A stretch of 51,192 nt of DNA from Bacillus sp. FJAT-27251 (GCF_001273925.1 NZ_LIGG01000001.1:3185597-3236788), one strand, 5' to 3'. Positions 16,247 through 26,586 are shown, numbered from the stretch's first letter. Translations and numbers: made by a program. Notes: generated from the sequence alone by a model not told the origin.

Positions 16247-16262
16247 ATGAAAGCGGGTCCAA
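16247..16262 (+). promoter_or_regulatory. CcpA catabolite-response element (cre)
   Basis: ATGAAAGCGGGTCCAA fits the core TGNAANCGNNNNCA, with one departure from the longer consensus. It lies in the leader about 60 bases before the porter start, a position suited to roadblock repression by CcpA. Confidence 0.6.
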
Positions 16263-16300
16263 ATTATTGTTTTATATTAATAACTCTCTTCAGGAAGTCT

Positions 16301-16315
16301 ATGAATCTGTCTTAA
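16301..16315 (+). other. four-codon mini-ORF in the porter leader
   Basis: ATG AAT CTG TCT TAA, with AGGAAG five bases upstream, ends six bases before the porter ATG and is in the same frame. Its role, if any, would be translational coupling. Confidence 0.45.
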
Positions 16316-16321
16316 GCAACT

Positions 16322-17737
16322 ATGAAAACACAGAGAAATTCAACTTACATTTTTATGCTTACACTCGTGGCAGCAATCGGAGGTTTGCTGTTTGGCTATG
16401 ACACCGCGGTCATTTCGGGAGCAGAAAAATCCATTCAGACCTATTTGATTGAGCCGCTCGGATTGGGTGCGCTTGCACATGGGGCCACGACGTCCAGCGC
16501 ATTGATTGGCTGTATTATCGGGGGATTGATTTCCGGGTTTTTTGCATCGAGATTTGGACGCAAAAATTCATTGATTGTGGCAGCTGTCCTTTTCTTTGTT
16601 TCGGCTTTGGGGTCGGCGTACCCAGAGTTCCTTTTTTTCACCATGGGAGATCCTACTCTTGGCTTGCTGATTACTTTTAACTTCTACCGGATCATCGGCG
16701 GAATTGGGGTTGGTTTGGCATCGGCTATAACGCCCATGTATATTGGCGAAATTGCCCCGGCGGATATTCGCGGGAAGATGGTTTCCTTTAACCAATTCAT
16801 GATTATTTTTGGGATGCTCGTAGTATATTTTGTCAATTGGGGAATAGCCAATGGGCAAACCATTGAGTGGATCAATGATATCGGCTGGAGATATATGTTT
16901 GCTTCCGAGGCAATACCAGCATTTGTTTTTGGAGTTATGCTGCTGTTCGTTCCTGAAACACCTCGTTATCTGGCGATGCAGAGGCAGGATGGAAAGGCCT
17001 TATCCGTTCTCCGTAGAATCAATGGTCCTGCAGAAGCGCATTCGATTCTTGGGGAGATTAAACACAACATCTCTTTATCTGGCAGTTTGAAAACGGAAAA
17101 GCTTTTTGCTTACGGAAAGCTGGTCATTGTAGTTGGAATCCTGCTGTCGGTCTTCCAGCAATTTGTCGGGATTAATGTTGCGCTTTATTATGCTCCGCGA
17201 ATCTTTGAAAGCATGGGAGCTGCCAAGGATGCCTCCATGCTGCAAACGATTGTAATGGGACTGGTGAATGTCATCTTTACCGTTGTCGCTATTTATACGG
17301 TCGATAAGTGGGGACGCAAGCCTTTATTAATCACAGGATCCATTGGAATGGCCGTCGGGATGTTCGGTGTGGCCAGCCTCGCGTTTGCCAATGTAATCGG
17401 CATAAGCACGCTGGTGTTCATTATTATTTACACAGCGTCGTTCATGATGTCCTGGGGACCAATCTGCTGGGTGCTGATTTCCGAGATTTTCCCCAACAAA
17501 ATCCGCGGGCAGGCTGTTGCGATTGCCGTCGCCGCCCAATGGGCCGCCAACTATTTTATCTCCTCCACCTATCCAATGATGATGGAGTTCAGCGGCGGGA
17601 TGACATACGGATTTTATGGCCTAATGAGTGTTCTCTCAGCGCTGTTTGTCTGGAAGTGGATTCCTGAAACAAAAGGAAAGACATTGGAACAAATGGAAAA
17701 ACTGTGGACAGATAAGCGTCAACAGGAAGTTTCCTAG
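16322..17737 (+). CDS. MFS sugar:proton symporter, xylose type
   Basis: A 471-residue major facilitator of the sugar porter subfamily with 12 predicted membrane helices. Signatures present: F-G-R-K after helix 2, P-E-T-P-R-Y-L before the central loop, D-K-W-G-R-K-P in loop 8-9 and P-E-T-K-G-K-T-L-E at the C-terminus. The XylR operator in its promoter and neighbouring xylan genes point to D-xylose. The ATG at 16322 has no ribosome binding site of its own. AGGAAG precedes an ATG at 16301 in the same frame, which is closed after four codons by TAA (16313). The porter may therefore be translated by reinitiation, or the true start was damaged. Confidence 0.87.
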   Translation: MKTQRNSTYIFMLTLVAAIGGLLFGYDTAVISGAEKSIQTYLIEPLGLGALAHGATTSSALIGCIIGGLISGFFASRFGRKNSLIVAAVLFFVSALGSAYPEFLFFTMGDPTLGLLITFNFYRIIGGIGVGLASAITPMYIGEIAPADIRGKMVSFNQFMIIFGMLVVYFVNWGIANGQTIEWINDIGWRYMFASEAIPAFVFGVMLLFVPETPRYLAMQRQDGKALSVLRRINGPAEAHSILGEIKHNISLSGSLKTEKLFAYGKLVIVVGILLSVFQQFVGINVALYYAPRIFESMGAAKDASMLQTIVMGLVNVIFTVVAIYTVDKWGRKPLLITGSIGMAVGMFGVASLAFANVIGISTLVFIIIYTASFMMSWGPICWVLISEIFPNKIRGQAVAIAVAAQWAANYFISSTYPMMMEFSGGMTYGFYGLMSVLSALFVWKWIPETKGKTLEQMEKLWTDKRQQEVS

Positions 17738-17791
17738 TTTTCAGGGCGATGCTTTTTTTCAATTAAATGAATGGGAAGGTGAGTGGCGACC

Positions 17792-18505
17792 ATGAAAAAA
17801 ACAGTTTATATTACGGGAGCAGACAGAGGACTCGGCCTGGCTTTGACCAAGGTTTTCCTCCAATCTGGATTTATCGTCTTTGCGGGAAGGTATATGAACG
17901 ATTGGCCTGAGCTTGATGAGCTGAAAGCGGAAAATGGCGAGAACTTGCATCTTATCACGCTTGATGTAACCAGCCAGAAGTCAGTCGACAGGGCCGCCGC
18001 CTATATAAAGGAACAGGCAGGCCGGCTGGATATTCTTATTAATAATGCAGGAATCCTGCAGGACCGGTCTGGTGACTTGTTCGGCGAGTTTCACTATGAT
18101 GATATGAAAATGCTCATGGAAGTCAATACGTTTGGACCGCTGCGAGTCTCTCAATCTGTACTTCCGCTGCTATTAAAGGGAAGCAATAAGATCCTGGCAA
18201 ATATCTCGTCAGAAGCAGGGAGTCTTGCCGATTCCTGGAGACAAAAGGAGTATGGATATTGCATGTCGAAAACAGCGCTGAATATGCAGCTGACTATCAT
18301 GCAGAATCAATTGAAGGAATTTGGAGTCAAGGTCCTTGCCTTCCATCCCGGTTATGTGAAATCCTATATTTTTGGAAAGTTTAATGAGGAAGCAACGATT
18401 GATGCGATGGAATCAGCTGCTGGCATCGCGGGCCAAATATTGAGAGCGCCTTCACTCGATGAACATATGTTTATGGACTATCAAGGAAATAAAATGAACT
18501 GGTAA
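17792..18505 (+). CDS. short-chain dehydrogenase/reductase
   Basis: A 237-residue classical SDR. The NAD(P)-binding T-G-A-D-R-G-L-G is at about 7-14, N-N-A-G near 86-89, and the catalytic Tyr and Lys in Y-x-x-x-K (Y-C-M-S-K) near 153-157. An upstream Ser is in N-I-S-S-E-A. The ATG at 17792 is preferred over GTG 17783 because AAGGTGAG sits eight bases upstream. It follows the porter by 54 bases and precedes the ThuA gene by 12, so it is probably in the XylR-controlled transcript. Substrate unknown; a sugar or sugar-acid is a reasonable guess from context. Confidence 0.82.
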   Translation: MKKTVYITGADRGLGLALTKVFLQSGFIVFAGRYMNDWPELDELKAENGENLHLITLDVTSQKSVDRAAAYIKEQAGRLDILINNAGILQDRSGDLFGEFHYDDMKMLMEVNTFGPLRVSQSVLPLLLKGSNKILANISSEAGSLADSWRQKEYGYCMSKTALNMQLTIMQNQLKEFGVKVLAFHPGYVKSYIFGKFNEEATIDAMESAAGIAGQILRAPSLDEHMFMDYQGNKMNW

Positions 18506-18517
18506 GGAGGAAGGGAC

Positions 18518-19168
18518 ATGGTCAAAATTGCTGCGCTGCTGGGGGATTTCTATCATTCTGCACCTGATGCAAAAGCGGGTCTGGAAGCTGCGGTTGCCAA
18601 GCTGCCCAATAATGAGAACATACAAATCAAGTATGTTTCTCATGAACAATTATCGCAGGCTCTCGATGAAAAGCCGGACTTGTTTATCAATGCGAAAATG
18701 GACCAGCTCAATCCAAAGGAAGATCCAGTACATACATGGCTGACAGAAGAATTGGATCAAAAACTTGTAAACTATGCAAAGGAGGGAGGAAGCATCCTCG
18801 CTTGGCATGCCGGCATGGCCGGGTATCAGGTTGAATCAGCCTATATCAAGATGCTGCTTGGATACTTTGACTATCATCCTCCAGGACTTCAGGAGGTCAC
18901 CTATCTTCTTAAGGAAGGTGAAGAGACAGGGAACAATTCTTTCACGATTATGGATGAACAATATTTTGTAGTCTGTGACCAGTCCAAAACAGAAGTGGAC
19001 CTATGGAGTACGGGGGTGCATGGGGATTCTCTCGCAGGCTGGCAGCATCGGTTTGGAAAAGGAAAGGTCTGCTGTTACACACCAGCACATACAAGGGAAG
19101 GGATGCTGAACCAGGATGTTTCATGGCTTCTGGCTCAGAGGCTTCAATGGCTGCTAGAGAAGCTTTAA
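18518..19168 (+). CDS. ThuA-like domain protein
   Basis: A 216-residue protein with a ThuA/glutamine-amidotransferase-like fold. It opens V-K-I-A-A-L-L-G-D-F-Y-H with a W-H-A-G-M-A-G-Y motif near 89-96 and an R-F-G-K-G-K-V-C-C-Y-T-P-A-H-T strand-turn near the C-terminus, both typical of the family. ThuA proteins are tied to disaccharide (trehalose/sucrose) use in rhizobia; their biochemistry is poorly known. AGGAGGAAGGG lies before the ATG. It is the third gene of the xylose-porter transcript and ends at a terminator. Confidence 0.78.
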   Translation: MVKIAALLGDFYHSAPDAKAGLEAAVAKLPNNENIQIKYVSHEQLSQALDEKPDLFINAKMDQLNPKEDPVHTWLTEELDQKLVNYAKEGGSILAWHAGMAGYQVESAYIKMLLGYFDYHPPGLQEVTYLLKEGEETGNNSFTIMDEQYFVVCDQSKTEVDLWSTGVHGDSLAGWQHRFGKGKVCCYTPAHTREGMLNQDVSWLLAQRLQWLLEKL

Positions 19169-19173
19169 CGGAT

Positions 19174-19202
19174 AAGGGACTGTATTCACAGTCCTTTTTT
19201 TG
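19174..19202 (+). terminator. intrinsic terminator of the porter-SDR-ThuA operon
   Basis: GGGACTGT pairs with ACAGTCCT across a 4-base loop and is followed by a T tract. Confidence 0.8.
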
Positions 19203-19434
19203 CGGCAAGCCAATGCTGAATTAAGCTGTGAATAGGCAATTAGTCTGATAGTTGTTTGAATATTCTGGATGGTAAAATAGAGAGGCAAGGATGCTATTAA
19301 AAAGGGGGAAAGATGGACGGAAAGGAAAAATAGGGGTTCTGGTCTTATGTTAGTTCAGTCAATATACGAACAAAGTTGATAGTCATTCTAAGCAAAAATG
19401 TTCACCAATTAATTCATAGAAGGGAAGAATTAAA

Positions 19435-20193
19435 ATGAAAAAATGGATGGGAGTGCTCTTCATTAGTTTTCTGCTGCTCGCCTCAAGTTCCAGTTTTTCT
19501 GCCGTGTCTGCCAAAAAGAGCAAAACCGTAGAAATACCAGTGCTGCTCTACCATGTGGTAAAACCAAATCCAGACCCAACAAATCCTTGGCAGTTCAGCC
19601 TTGAAGAGTTTGAAAAGCATATGGCCTACCTGAAAGAGAACGGGTACAGTACACTGACGATGAAGCAGTACTTCAACATTCTCGACAAAAAGGCGGCGAT
19701 GCCTGCCAAGCCGGTCCTTATTACATTTGATGATAACTCAGATGATTTCTATCCATATGTATATCCGATTCTACAGAAATATGGAATGAAGGCGACTCAG
19801 TTCACGGTCTCCGACTGGGTTGATGGCAGCTGGAATATGACCGCTGACGAGATTCTGACGGTGATGGAAAATGGAATCGACATCGAGAACCATTCTGTTA
19901 CACATCCATTCCTCGCAGAATTAAGCAAAGAGGAGCAATATGCAGAAATCAATAACGCGACTGTAGCTCTAAAAGAGCTGACAGGCAGGACAACCGATGT
20001 ATTTGCCTATCCTTATGGAAACTACAATGCCGACACGATTTCGGTACTGAAGGAGCTTGGCTTCAAAGGTGCTTTCAAAGTCGGCGGCGGCCTAAGCACG
20101 GACAAGAGCGACAGATACGAACTTCCGCGGATTATGATCCTTCAGGAACACACGATGGAAGACTTCATCCGGATGGTGAATACAGGCTACTAA
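19435..20193 (+). CDS. secreted polysaccharide deacetylase (CE4 NodB domain)
   Basis: A 252-residue exported esterase. Residues 1-26 form a signal peptide (K-K-W then a hydrophobic core, cleavage near S-A-V-S-A). The NodB domain begins at E-I-P-V-L-L-Y-H and carries motif 1 T-F-D-D (about 96-99) and motif 2 H-S-V-T-H (about 145-149) for metal binding, then A-Y-P-Y-G. The usual Gly after T-F-D-D is Asn here. Substrate could be acetylated xylan, chitin or peptidoglycan; its place beside a xylanase favours hemicellulose but does not prove it. It shares a terminator with the convergent xylanase gene. Confidence 0.87.
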   Translation: MKKWMGVLFISFLLLASSSSFSAVSAKKSKTVEIPVLLYHVVKPNPDPTNPWQFSLEEFEKHMAYLKENGYSTLTMKQYFNILDKKAAMPAKPVLITFDDNSDDFYPYVYPILQKYGMKATQFTVSDWVDGSWNMTADEILTVMENGIDIENHSVTHPFLAELSKEEQYAEINNATVALKELTGRTTDVFAYPYGNYNADTISVLKELGFKGAFKVGGGLSTDKSDRYELPRIMILQEHTMEDFIRMVNTGY

Positions 20194-20198
20194 CATAA

Positions 20199-20239
20199 AA
20201 AAAGAAATCAGCTCAGAAAATTCGAGCTGATTTCTTTTT
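20199..20239. terminator. bidirectional terminator between deacetylase and xylanase genes
   Basis: A perfect 15-bp stem, 20200-20214 with 20224-20238, flanked by A and T tracts on either side, serves both convergent genes. Confidence 0.88.
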
Positions 20240-20242
20240 GCA

Positions 20243-21430
<1,188 letters not shown>

Positions 21431-21541
21431 CTACCAAAAAAAACGTCCACAAACCTCCTTGAAAGTGTTTTAGCCAGTTACGATTTGTAAGGGTTTCCAA
21501 ATCAGGCTGTACTGTATGCACCGGTAACCTGGCCTATTGCT

Positions 21542-21550
21542 ATTATAGCA
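21542..21550 (-). promoter_or_regulatory. extended -10 promoter of the xylanase gene
   Basis: On the minus strand TGC-TATAAT (ATTATA at 21542-21547 on plus) forms an extended -10. The -35 region falls inside the XylR operator at 21560-21584. Confidence 0.6.
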
Positions 21551-21558
21551 ACGTCAAT

Positions 21559-21585
21559 CTTAGTTTAGCCACTAGATAAACTAAG
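21559..21585. promoter_or_regulatory. XylR operator of the xylanase promoter
   Basis: The best of the three sites: CTTAGTTTA (21559-21567) and its exact complement TAAACTAAG (21577-21585), keeping the TTAGTT-N13-AACTAA geometry. The remaining sequence of 21398-21726 shows only this control region and the xylosidase terminator. Confidence 0.9.
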
Positions 21586-21681
21586 TTTTTTGACAGTTTT
21601 GTATTTTCGGTATAAAAGAACTAGTTAAAGTTAAAGTATTTGGGTATTTAGAACTATAATCAAATGAATAAATTAGAGTGC

Positions 21682-21722
21682 CTGCACATAAAAAGGGAAG
21701 CCATAGGCATCCCTTTTGTGCA
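21682..21722 (-). terminator. intrinsic terminator of the xylosidase gene
   Basis: On the minus strand GCACAAAAGGGA pairs imperfectly with TCCCTTTTTATGTGC around a short loop, just after the xylosidase stop. Confidence 0.65.
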
Positions 21723-21726
21723 TCCA

Positions 21727-23334
21727 TCATTTATCTTTGTAAACAAAATAATCAAAGTCCGCATGCAATCCTTCTCCTGATGTATCCTGGCATTGCATTC
21801 CTACAAAGGCCCCAGTGAAAAATCCGCCTCCCTGGATATAATCATCGGACAGCTTGTAAGAGTGGAAGGAATGGGGAATCCTGTTCCATTCTTTGCCATC
21901 GAATGAGTAGGAATAAGAGTAAGTGCTCGTTTCCACATCTACTCTGAGATAGACATATTCCACATCCTCTGGTATGGAAATTTCGTGGCCCATTAACGGT
22001 TGGCTGTAGCTGAAATTATCATTGGCTGTCAGGTCCAGTATTCTCCCTTTTTCCTCATGCCAGGTAATCTGGAGTGCGGTCCAGTTCTGTGTATTGTAGT
22101 AGTTTACCAGACCGGCTGCCTGCTGGAAGGATTCAGGCCGGAAGGAAACCTTCGTTTCTGCCGTAAAATTAAAATGCTGCCAGCGCCTCGCAATAAAAGC
22201 CTGGGTAAATTTCGAAGTCAGGGATTCACGGCCATATAAGCGTAAATGTCCCGGATTGTCTTTAAGCGAGACGATTTCTTCTCCCAGGGGAATTCTCAAG
22301 CTTTGAAAATGAAGGTTGAGTTCTTCGGAATTGAATTCATCTTTTTCAGGGTAGTCGCTTTCCCAAACCACTTCTTCAATATTCGGCCCCTGAATTTCAA
22401 GCGAAGGCTGGTTACCGCCAACCACATATGGCCAATCGTCCTTCCATTCGAGACGCTGAATCGCTGTCTCCCGGCCGAGCGGACAGAAACCGCGCGGGTC
22501 CAGAAGCGGCTGGTCTTCCCTTGGCAGCGGGCGGCCTGTCAGGTGGGCCAGAAACCATTCATCTGTATGTGTCTGGACAATAGAAGCATGGCCGGCTTTC
22601 TGCAAAGGATTCCTCGGGTGTGGCATCGAGGTGATTAAAGGGTTTTCAGGATGCACCTCATACGGACCCCAGAGGTCTTTTGAACGCGCAATGGTTGCCT
22701 GGTGATCGAACTTGGTGCCGCCTTCAGCCGTCAATAAATAATAATAGCCATTGATTTTATACAAATGAGGCGCTTCGGTCAGCTTAATATCGGTTCCCTT
22801 GAAAATGACCTGCTTTTTGCCAACCAGTTTTTTCTCTTCAACGCTGTATTCCTGCAGAACAATCCCATAAAAATTATGATGGCCGTAACGGTGGTCCCAC
22901 ATCATGTTGACGAAATATTTTCTGCCATCCTCATCATGGAAAAGGGAAGGATCAAATCCCGAACTGTTCATATGTATCGGCTCGGACCATTCACCATCAA
23001 TTGTGTCACAGGTAACAAGATAGTTATGGCCGTCTTTCCATTGGCCTTCCGTTACTTTTACATCAGTATAAATCAGCCAGAACTTTCCGTCGCTGTAGGA
23101 AAGGGCGGGGGCCCAGATGCCGCCCGAGTCGGGATTGCCCATCATGTTCAGCTGGCTGAGACGGTTTAGGGGCCTTGAGACAAGACGCCAATTTTTTAAA
23201 TCCCTGGAATGGTAGATGCCGACACCGGGAAACCATTCAAAAGTGGAAACGGCAATATAGTAGTCTTCGCCCGCACGGCAAATCGAAGGATCTGGATTAA
23301 ACCCTGTTAAAATAGGATTCATGATGGTTGACAT
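21727..23334 (-). CDS. xynB: beta-xylosidase, GH43
   Basis: A 535-residue cytoplasmic glycosidase that releases xylose from xylo-oligosaccharides. The N-terminal five-bladed propeller begins [12 protein letters not shown] with the general-base Asp15. A second Asp lies in S-G-F-D-P-S-L-F and the general-acid Glu in L-T-E-A-P-H-L. The C-terminal beta-sandwich (about 320-535) is the GH43 C2-type module. No signal peptide. ATG 23334 is chosen because GAGGTG sits six bases upstream; an in-frame GTG at 23343 overlaps that site. It lies 80 bases behind xylR on the same strand with a cre in between. Confidence 0.92.
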   Translation of the reverse strand: MSTIMNPILTGFNPDPSICRAGEDYYIAVSTFEWFPGVGIYHSRDLKNWRLVSRPLNRLSQLNMMGNPDSGGIWAPALSYSDGKFWLIYTDVKVTEGQWKDGHNYLVTCDTIDGEWSEPIHMNSSGFDPSLFHDEDGRKYFVNMMWDHRYGHHNFYGIVLQEYSVEEKKLVGKKQVIFKGTDIKLTEAPHLYKINGYYYLLTAEGGTKFDHQATIARSKDLWGPYEVHPENPLITSMPHPRNPLQKAGHASIVQTHTDEWFLAHLTGRPLPREDQPLLDPRGFCPLGRETAIQRLEWKDDWPYVVGGNQPSLEIQGPNIEEVVWESDYPEKDEFNSEELNLHFQSLRIPLGEEIVSLKDNPGHLRLYGRESLTSKFTQAFIARRWQHFNFTAETKVSFRPESFQQAAGLVNYYNTQNWTALQITWHEEKGRILDLTANDNFSYSQPLMGHEISIPEDVEYVYLRVDVETSTYSYSYSFDGKEWNRIPHSFHSYKLSDDYIQGGGFFTGAFVGMQCQDTSGEGLHADFDYFVYKDK

Positions 23335-23362
23335 TATATTCACCTCGAGTGATTTTTATAAA

Positions 23363-23377
23363 AGATTACGCTTACAA
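23363..23377 (-). promoter_or_regulatory. CcpA cre upstream of the xylosidase gene
   Basis: The minus strand reads TTGTAAGCGTAATCT, a full match to WTGNAANCGNWNNCW. It is 29 bases before the xylosidase start, so glucose should lower expression through CcpA. Confidence 0.7.
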
Positions 23378-23414
23378 ACCAAGATGGGGAGGGCCATCCT
23401 GGAAAACAGATGTC

Positions 23415-24614
23415 CTAGAGAGCGGAAGCCTGATCGCTCAGACTGCTTTTTATAAACTGTTCCGTAGCAAAAGCGGCTACGCCTAAAGCAGCGGAGTAGG
23501 CGAGCAAATCGGAGAAGCTGATTTTCAGGTCCTTTTGACTGAACCAAAGCGTCTGATTTTCTATCCATTTGTGTATAGGGGGAATCAGCCACGTTTTGGC
23601 CGAGGCAATGCGGTTCCCGATAATGACCAAATCGGGATTGAAGGCATGGATAATATTGTTAATTCCCACACCGAGATATTTTCCTGCCTTGTCCAGTACA
23701 TCGAGGGCGTTGGGATCCCCTTCTTTTGCCAACTTAATGATGGTTTGCAGGGAAGCATCGTTCTCCTCACCATTATTAAGACCAGCTCGCCGCGCTTCTT
23801 GCAGCAAAAACTTTTCAGAAGCATAGAGCTCCCAGCATCCCCTGTTTCCACATTCGCATGTTGGCCCGTTTACGTCGATTGTCATATGGCCGAGCTCGCC
23901 GGAAAAACCATTATTCCCGCGATATAGCCTGCCATTTAAAATAAGGCCCACGCCGATTCCAACGCCCACACTAACATAGATGATATTATCAAAGGTTTTG
24001 CCGGCACCGAATTTTTTCTCTCCGTAGGCCCCTGCGTTTGCTTCATTTTCGATAATGACAGGCACCCCATATTTTTCTTCCACCGCCGGTTTTAAATGAA
24101 CATTCCGCCAGTTGAGATTTGGGGCTAACAGGATATCATTTCCCGTGTTGACTATCCCTGGTACGCCGATTCCTATTCCGACAATTCCATACGGGCTCTG
24201 TGGAGCAGCTGCAATAAGAGCATCAATGATATGGAATAATTCCATCAATATGTCATCATAGTCAAGGCCGGTGAATCCTGTCTGTTTTTCCACACAAATA
24301 TTTCCGTTTAAATCGGTCAGGACACCGAGGATATAGTTGACTCCCAGGTCAATTCCTATGGAATACCCTGCCAACTTGTTGAAATGCAGCATTACGGGAC
24401 GGCGTCCACCGCTGGATTTACCTGGCCCAGATTCATTGATCAGGTTTTCAATAATCAATTCGTTTACCAATGAAGAAACAGTTCCTTTATTCAATCCAGT
24501 TATCCCCGCAATATCTGCCCTCGAAATGGGGGAGTGCTCGATGATTTTTTCAAGTACGAGCGTTTTATTTTCCACTTTTACTACATGCTGATTCCATGTT
24601 TTATTGGCTTTCAA
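23415..24614 (-). CDS. xylR: xylose-responsive repressor XylR, ROK family
   Basis: A 399-residue ROK-type repressor. The N-terminal winged helix-turn-helix (about 12-70; P-I-S-R-A-D-I-A-G-I-T-G-L-N-K-G-T-V-S-S) is followed by S-G-G-R-R-P-V-M-L and a sugar-binding ROK domain with I-E-N-E-A-N-A-G-A-Y and the zinc motif C-x-C-G-N-x-G-C (C-E-C-G-N-R-G-C). It closely follows the pattern of B. subtilis XylR. The TTG at 24614 has GAGGTG six bases upstream; ATG 24632 or TTG 24653 in the same frame are less well placed. An operator overlies its own promoter, predicting autoregulation. No xylA or xylB lies in the window. Confidence 0.92.
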   Translation of the reverse strand: MKANKTWNQHVVKVENKTLVLEKIIEHSPISRADIAGITGLNKGTVSSLVNELIIENLINESGPGKSSGGRRPVMLHFNKLAGYSIGIDLGVNYILGVLTDLNGNICVEKQTGFTGLDYDDILMELFHIIDALIAAAPQSPYGIVGIGIGVPGIVNTGNDILLAPNLNWRNVHLKPAVEEKYGVPVIIENEANAGAYGEKKFGAGKTFDNIIYVSVGVGIGVGLILNGRLYRGNNGFSGELGHMTIDVNGPTCECGNRGCWELYASEKFLLQEARRAGLNNGEENDASLQTIIKLAKEGDPNALDVLDKAGKYLGVGINNIIHAFNPDLVIIGNRIASAKTWLIPPIHKWIENQTLWFSQKDLKISFSDLLAYSAALGVAAFATEQFIKSSLSDQASAL

Positions 24615-24664
24615 CCGTTTCACCTCTTTCATTCTCTTTTTATAGTATAGCATGTACTTAGCCT

Positions 24665-24693
24665 ATTATATACTTAGTTTATTCGCTAGACAA
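24665..24693 (-). promoter_or_regulatory. sigma-A promoter of xylR
   Basis: On the minus strand TTGTCT (24688-24693) and TATAAT (24665-24670) are spaced by 17 bases. Confidence 0.7.
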
Positions 24694-24698
24694 ACGAT
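24674..24698. promoter_or_regulatory. XylR operator of xylR (autoregulatory)
   Basis: TTAGTT (24674-24679), 13-base spacer, then AACGAT (24693-24698), a 4-of-6 match to AACTAA. It covers the spacer and -35 of the xylR promoter. Weaker than the other two operators, as often seen at self-regulated genes. Confidence 0.7.
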
Positions 24699-24791
24699 GT
24701 TATTCCTTCTCTTTGCTAAATATGGACTATTTCACCCGTTCACTCTTCTGGGCTAGGGAAGAGCGGTTGATATTTCCTTATCTTCCCATCA

Positions 24792-24800
24792 TGCTATAAT
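24792..24800 (+). promoter_or_regulatory. extended -10 promoter of the AbrB-type membrane protein gene
   Basis: TGC-TATAAT at 24792-24800, about 70 bases before the start codon. No convincing -35 at correct spacing. Confidence 0.45.
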
Positions 24801-24868
24801 ATAAATATTCAGTTATTTGAGCGACCTTTTAAATTGGCTGTTTCTGGGGAAGGGGGCATGAGATAAAT

Positions 24869-25966
24869 ATGGTTGAACAGTGGAAGTCTTTTTTGGCCGC
24901 ATTAGGAATATCCGTCCTGGCTGGCCTTTTGTTTTATAGTCTCCACATTCCGCTGCCCTGGCTTTTGGGGTCGCTATTTGCGGTGTCGGCAGGGCAGATT
25001 ATGGCGAAAACAGCATTTTATATGCCTCGCTGGCTTTTTACCGCTGCTTTGCTTATATTAGGCTATATGTTGGGAGCTGCCTTTACAAAGGAAGCGGCTG
25101 TGCAGGTGGTCAGACACTTCCCGTTCATGCTGGCCGGGACCATACTTACGCTTGCCATTTCCATCGGGCTTGGCCTGGTAACAGCCCGCAGTGCCAAACT
25201 TGATCTTGAAAGTGCGGTCTTGGGCAGTGTGCCTGGCGGGCTGGCACAAATGCTGGTCATCAGCAAGGAAATGAAGGGCATCAACCAGACCATCGTGGTT
25301 TTTTTACAAGTGATTCGCCTTTTGGCCGTTGTCCTTTTGGTACCATTTTTTACAGTATATGGAATCGGGAGCGTCCATGAGGGCTCCCAGGCGCTGATGC
25401 CCAATGGGGAGAATGCCGGATTGCTGCGGTATATGGGGTACATCTTAGCCGCTTTATTTGGGTACGTCACAGCGAAACAGGTAAAATTGCCAAACAGCAT
25501 CCTGACCGGACCGCTCATTGGTGTCGCCCTTGTCTCGATTGTGGGCGGCGGCCATGCACCAGAACTGCCGTCTTTGGTAATTGTGATTTCCCAGATTATA
25601 ATGGGAATCAATCTCGGGCTTAACGTTCATCCGCAAATGCTTGGAAATATCCGCAAATTTGGCCTCGTTTCAATTGGAGGAAGCATGCTGCTGGTTGTTG
25701 CCTCTTTGCTGATTGCCCTGGCCTTGGATTCAGTAACTTCCATGGGACTGGCAACAGCGTTCCTTGGCATGGCACCCGGCGGCATTGCGGAAATGGGATT
25801 AACCGCTGCCGTTGTTAAGGCTGATTTGTCAATGGTGAGCGGCTACCAGTTGTTCAGGCTATTGTTTATCCTGTTTATTGTGGTTCCGCTTTTGCAACGG
25901 TGGATAAAAAAGAGACAGGAGCAGAAAATCAGATTGAGCCGAAATTTCCCGAACACCATGAATTGA
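24869..25966 (+). CDS. AbrB-family integral membrane protein (PF05145 type)
   Basis: A 365-residue very hydrophobic protein with about ten membrane segments arranged as two repeats. Each repeat carries a P-W-L-L-G / L-x-G-P-L-x-G start and a G-x-x-P-G-G-L/I-A-x-M loop (S-V-P-G-G-L-A-Q-M near 120 and M-A-P-G-G-I-A-E-M near 305). This internal duplication is typical of the family once labelled ammonia monooxygenase or AbrB regulator; it is not a DNA-binding AbrB. Transport function is likely, substrate unknown. ATG start at 24869; the acetyltransferase gene follows 21 bases later and may be co-transcribed. Confidence 0.82.
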   Translation: MVEQWKSFLAALGISVLAGLLFYSLHIPLPWLLGSLFAVSAGQIMAKTAFYMPRWLFTAALLILGYMLGAAFTKEAAVQVVRHFPFMLAGTILTLAISIGLGLVTARSAKLDLESAVLGSVPGGLAQMLVISKEMKGINQTIVVFLQVIRLLAVVLLVPFFTVYGIGSVHEGSQALMPNGENAGLLRYMGYILAALFGYVTAKQVKLPNSILTGPLIGVALVSIVGGGHAPELPSLVIVISQIIMGINLGLNVHPQMLGNIRKFGLVSIGGSMLLVVASLLIALALDSVTSMGLATAFLGMAPGGIAEMGLTAAVVKADLSMVSGYQLFRLLFILFIVVPLLQRWIKKRQEQKIRLSRNFPNTMN

Positions 25967-25987
25967 CTAAAAGGAGTTTTGTTTTCC

Positions 25988-26572
25988 ATGAAAACCGAAA
26001 AACAAAAAATGATGAATGGCGAAATGTATAATCCGGCTGATCCGGAACTGGTTAAGGACCGAGAAAATGCAAGACGGCAAGTCCGTCTTTTCAACCAATC
26101 GCTGGAGACAGAAACCGAAACCAGGACAAATCTCCTTAAATCCTTGTTCGGTTCTACTGGGGAGAACATTAACATCGAACCCTCCTTCCGATGTGATTAC
26201 GGCTACAATATTCACACAGGGGAAGACTTTTACGCCAACTTTGACTGCATCATCCTTGATGTATGTGAAGTCCGTTTCGGCGACAAATGCATGCTGGCAC
26301 CTGGCGTACATATCTACACGGCGACACACCCGCTTCACCCTGCTGAAAGGAATTCAGGACGCGAGTATGGAAAGCCGGTGACCATTGGGAACAATGTCTG
26401 GATCGGCGGGGGAGCCATCATCAATCCGGGGGTAAGCATAGGCGATAATGCTGTCATTGCTTCAGGGGCGGTCGTCACCAAGGATGTTCCGGAAAATGCT
26501 GTGGTCGGCGGGAATCCGGCGAAAATCATCAAGCAAATTGATATCCAGGTTGAAAAACCCTGTTTCGGTTGA
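25988..26572 (+). CDS. maltose/galactoside O-acetyltransferase-type enzyme
   Basis: A 194-residue left-handed beta-helix (hexapeptide repeat) acetyltransferase that moves acetyl from acetyl-CoA to sugar hydroxyls. The N-terminal Mac domain [14 protein letters not shown] is at about 8-21. Hexapeptide turns run from about 70, with the catalytic His in Y-T-A-T-H-P-L-H-P near 112 and [22 protein letters not shown] 25988 is used because AAGGAG lies 11 bases upstream; the in-frame TTG at 25979 is too close to it. A terminator overlaps the stop. Confidence 0.9.
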   Translation: MKTEKQKMMNGEMYNPADPELVKDRENARRQVRLFNQSLETETETRTNLLKSLFGSTGENINIEPSFRCDYGYNIHTGEDFYANFDCIILDVCEVRFGDKCMLAPGVHIYTATHPLHPAERNSGREYGKPVTIGNNVWIGGGAIINPGVSIGDNAVIASGAVVTKDVPENAVVGGNPAKIIKQIDIQVEKPCFG

Positions 26573-26586
26573 AGCAGGGTTTTTTG
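26554..26586 (+). terminator. intrinsic terminator of the acetyltransferase gene
   Basis: AAAACCCTG pairs with CAGGGTTTT around 26575-26584, overlaps the end of the coding region and runs into a T tract. Confidence 0.8.

Noticed and set aside
24869-25966. Naming as AbrB transcriptional regulator
   Set aside because: The protein is almost entirely transmembrane with an internal duplication; it lacks the small AbrB swapped-hairpin DNA-binding domain.
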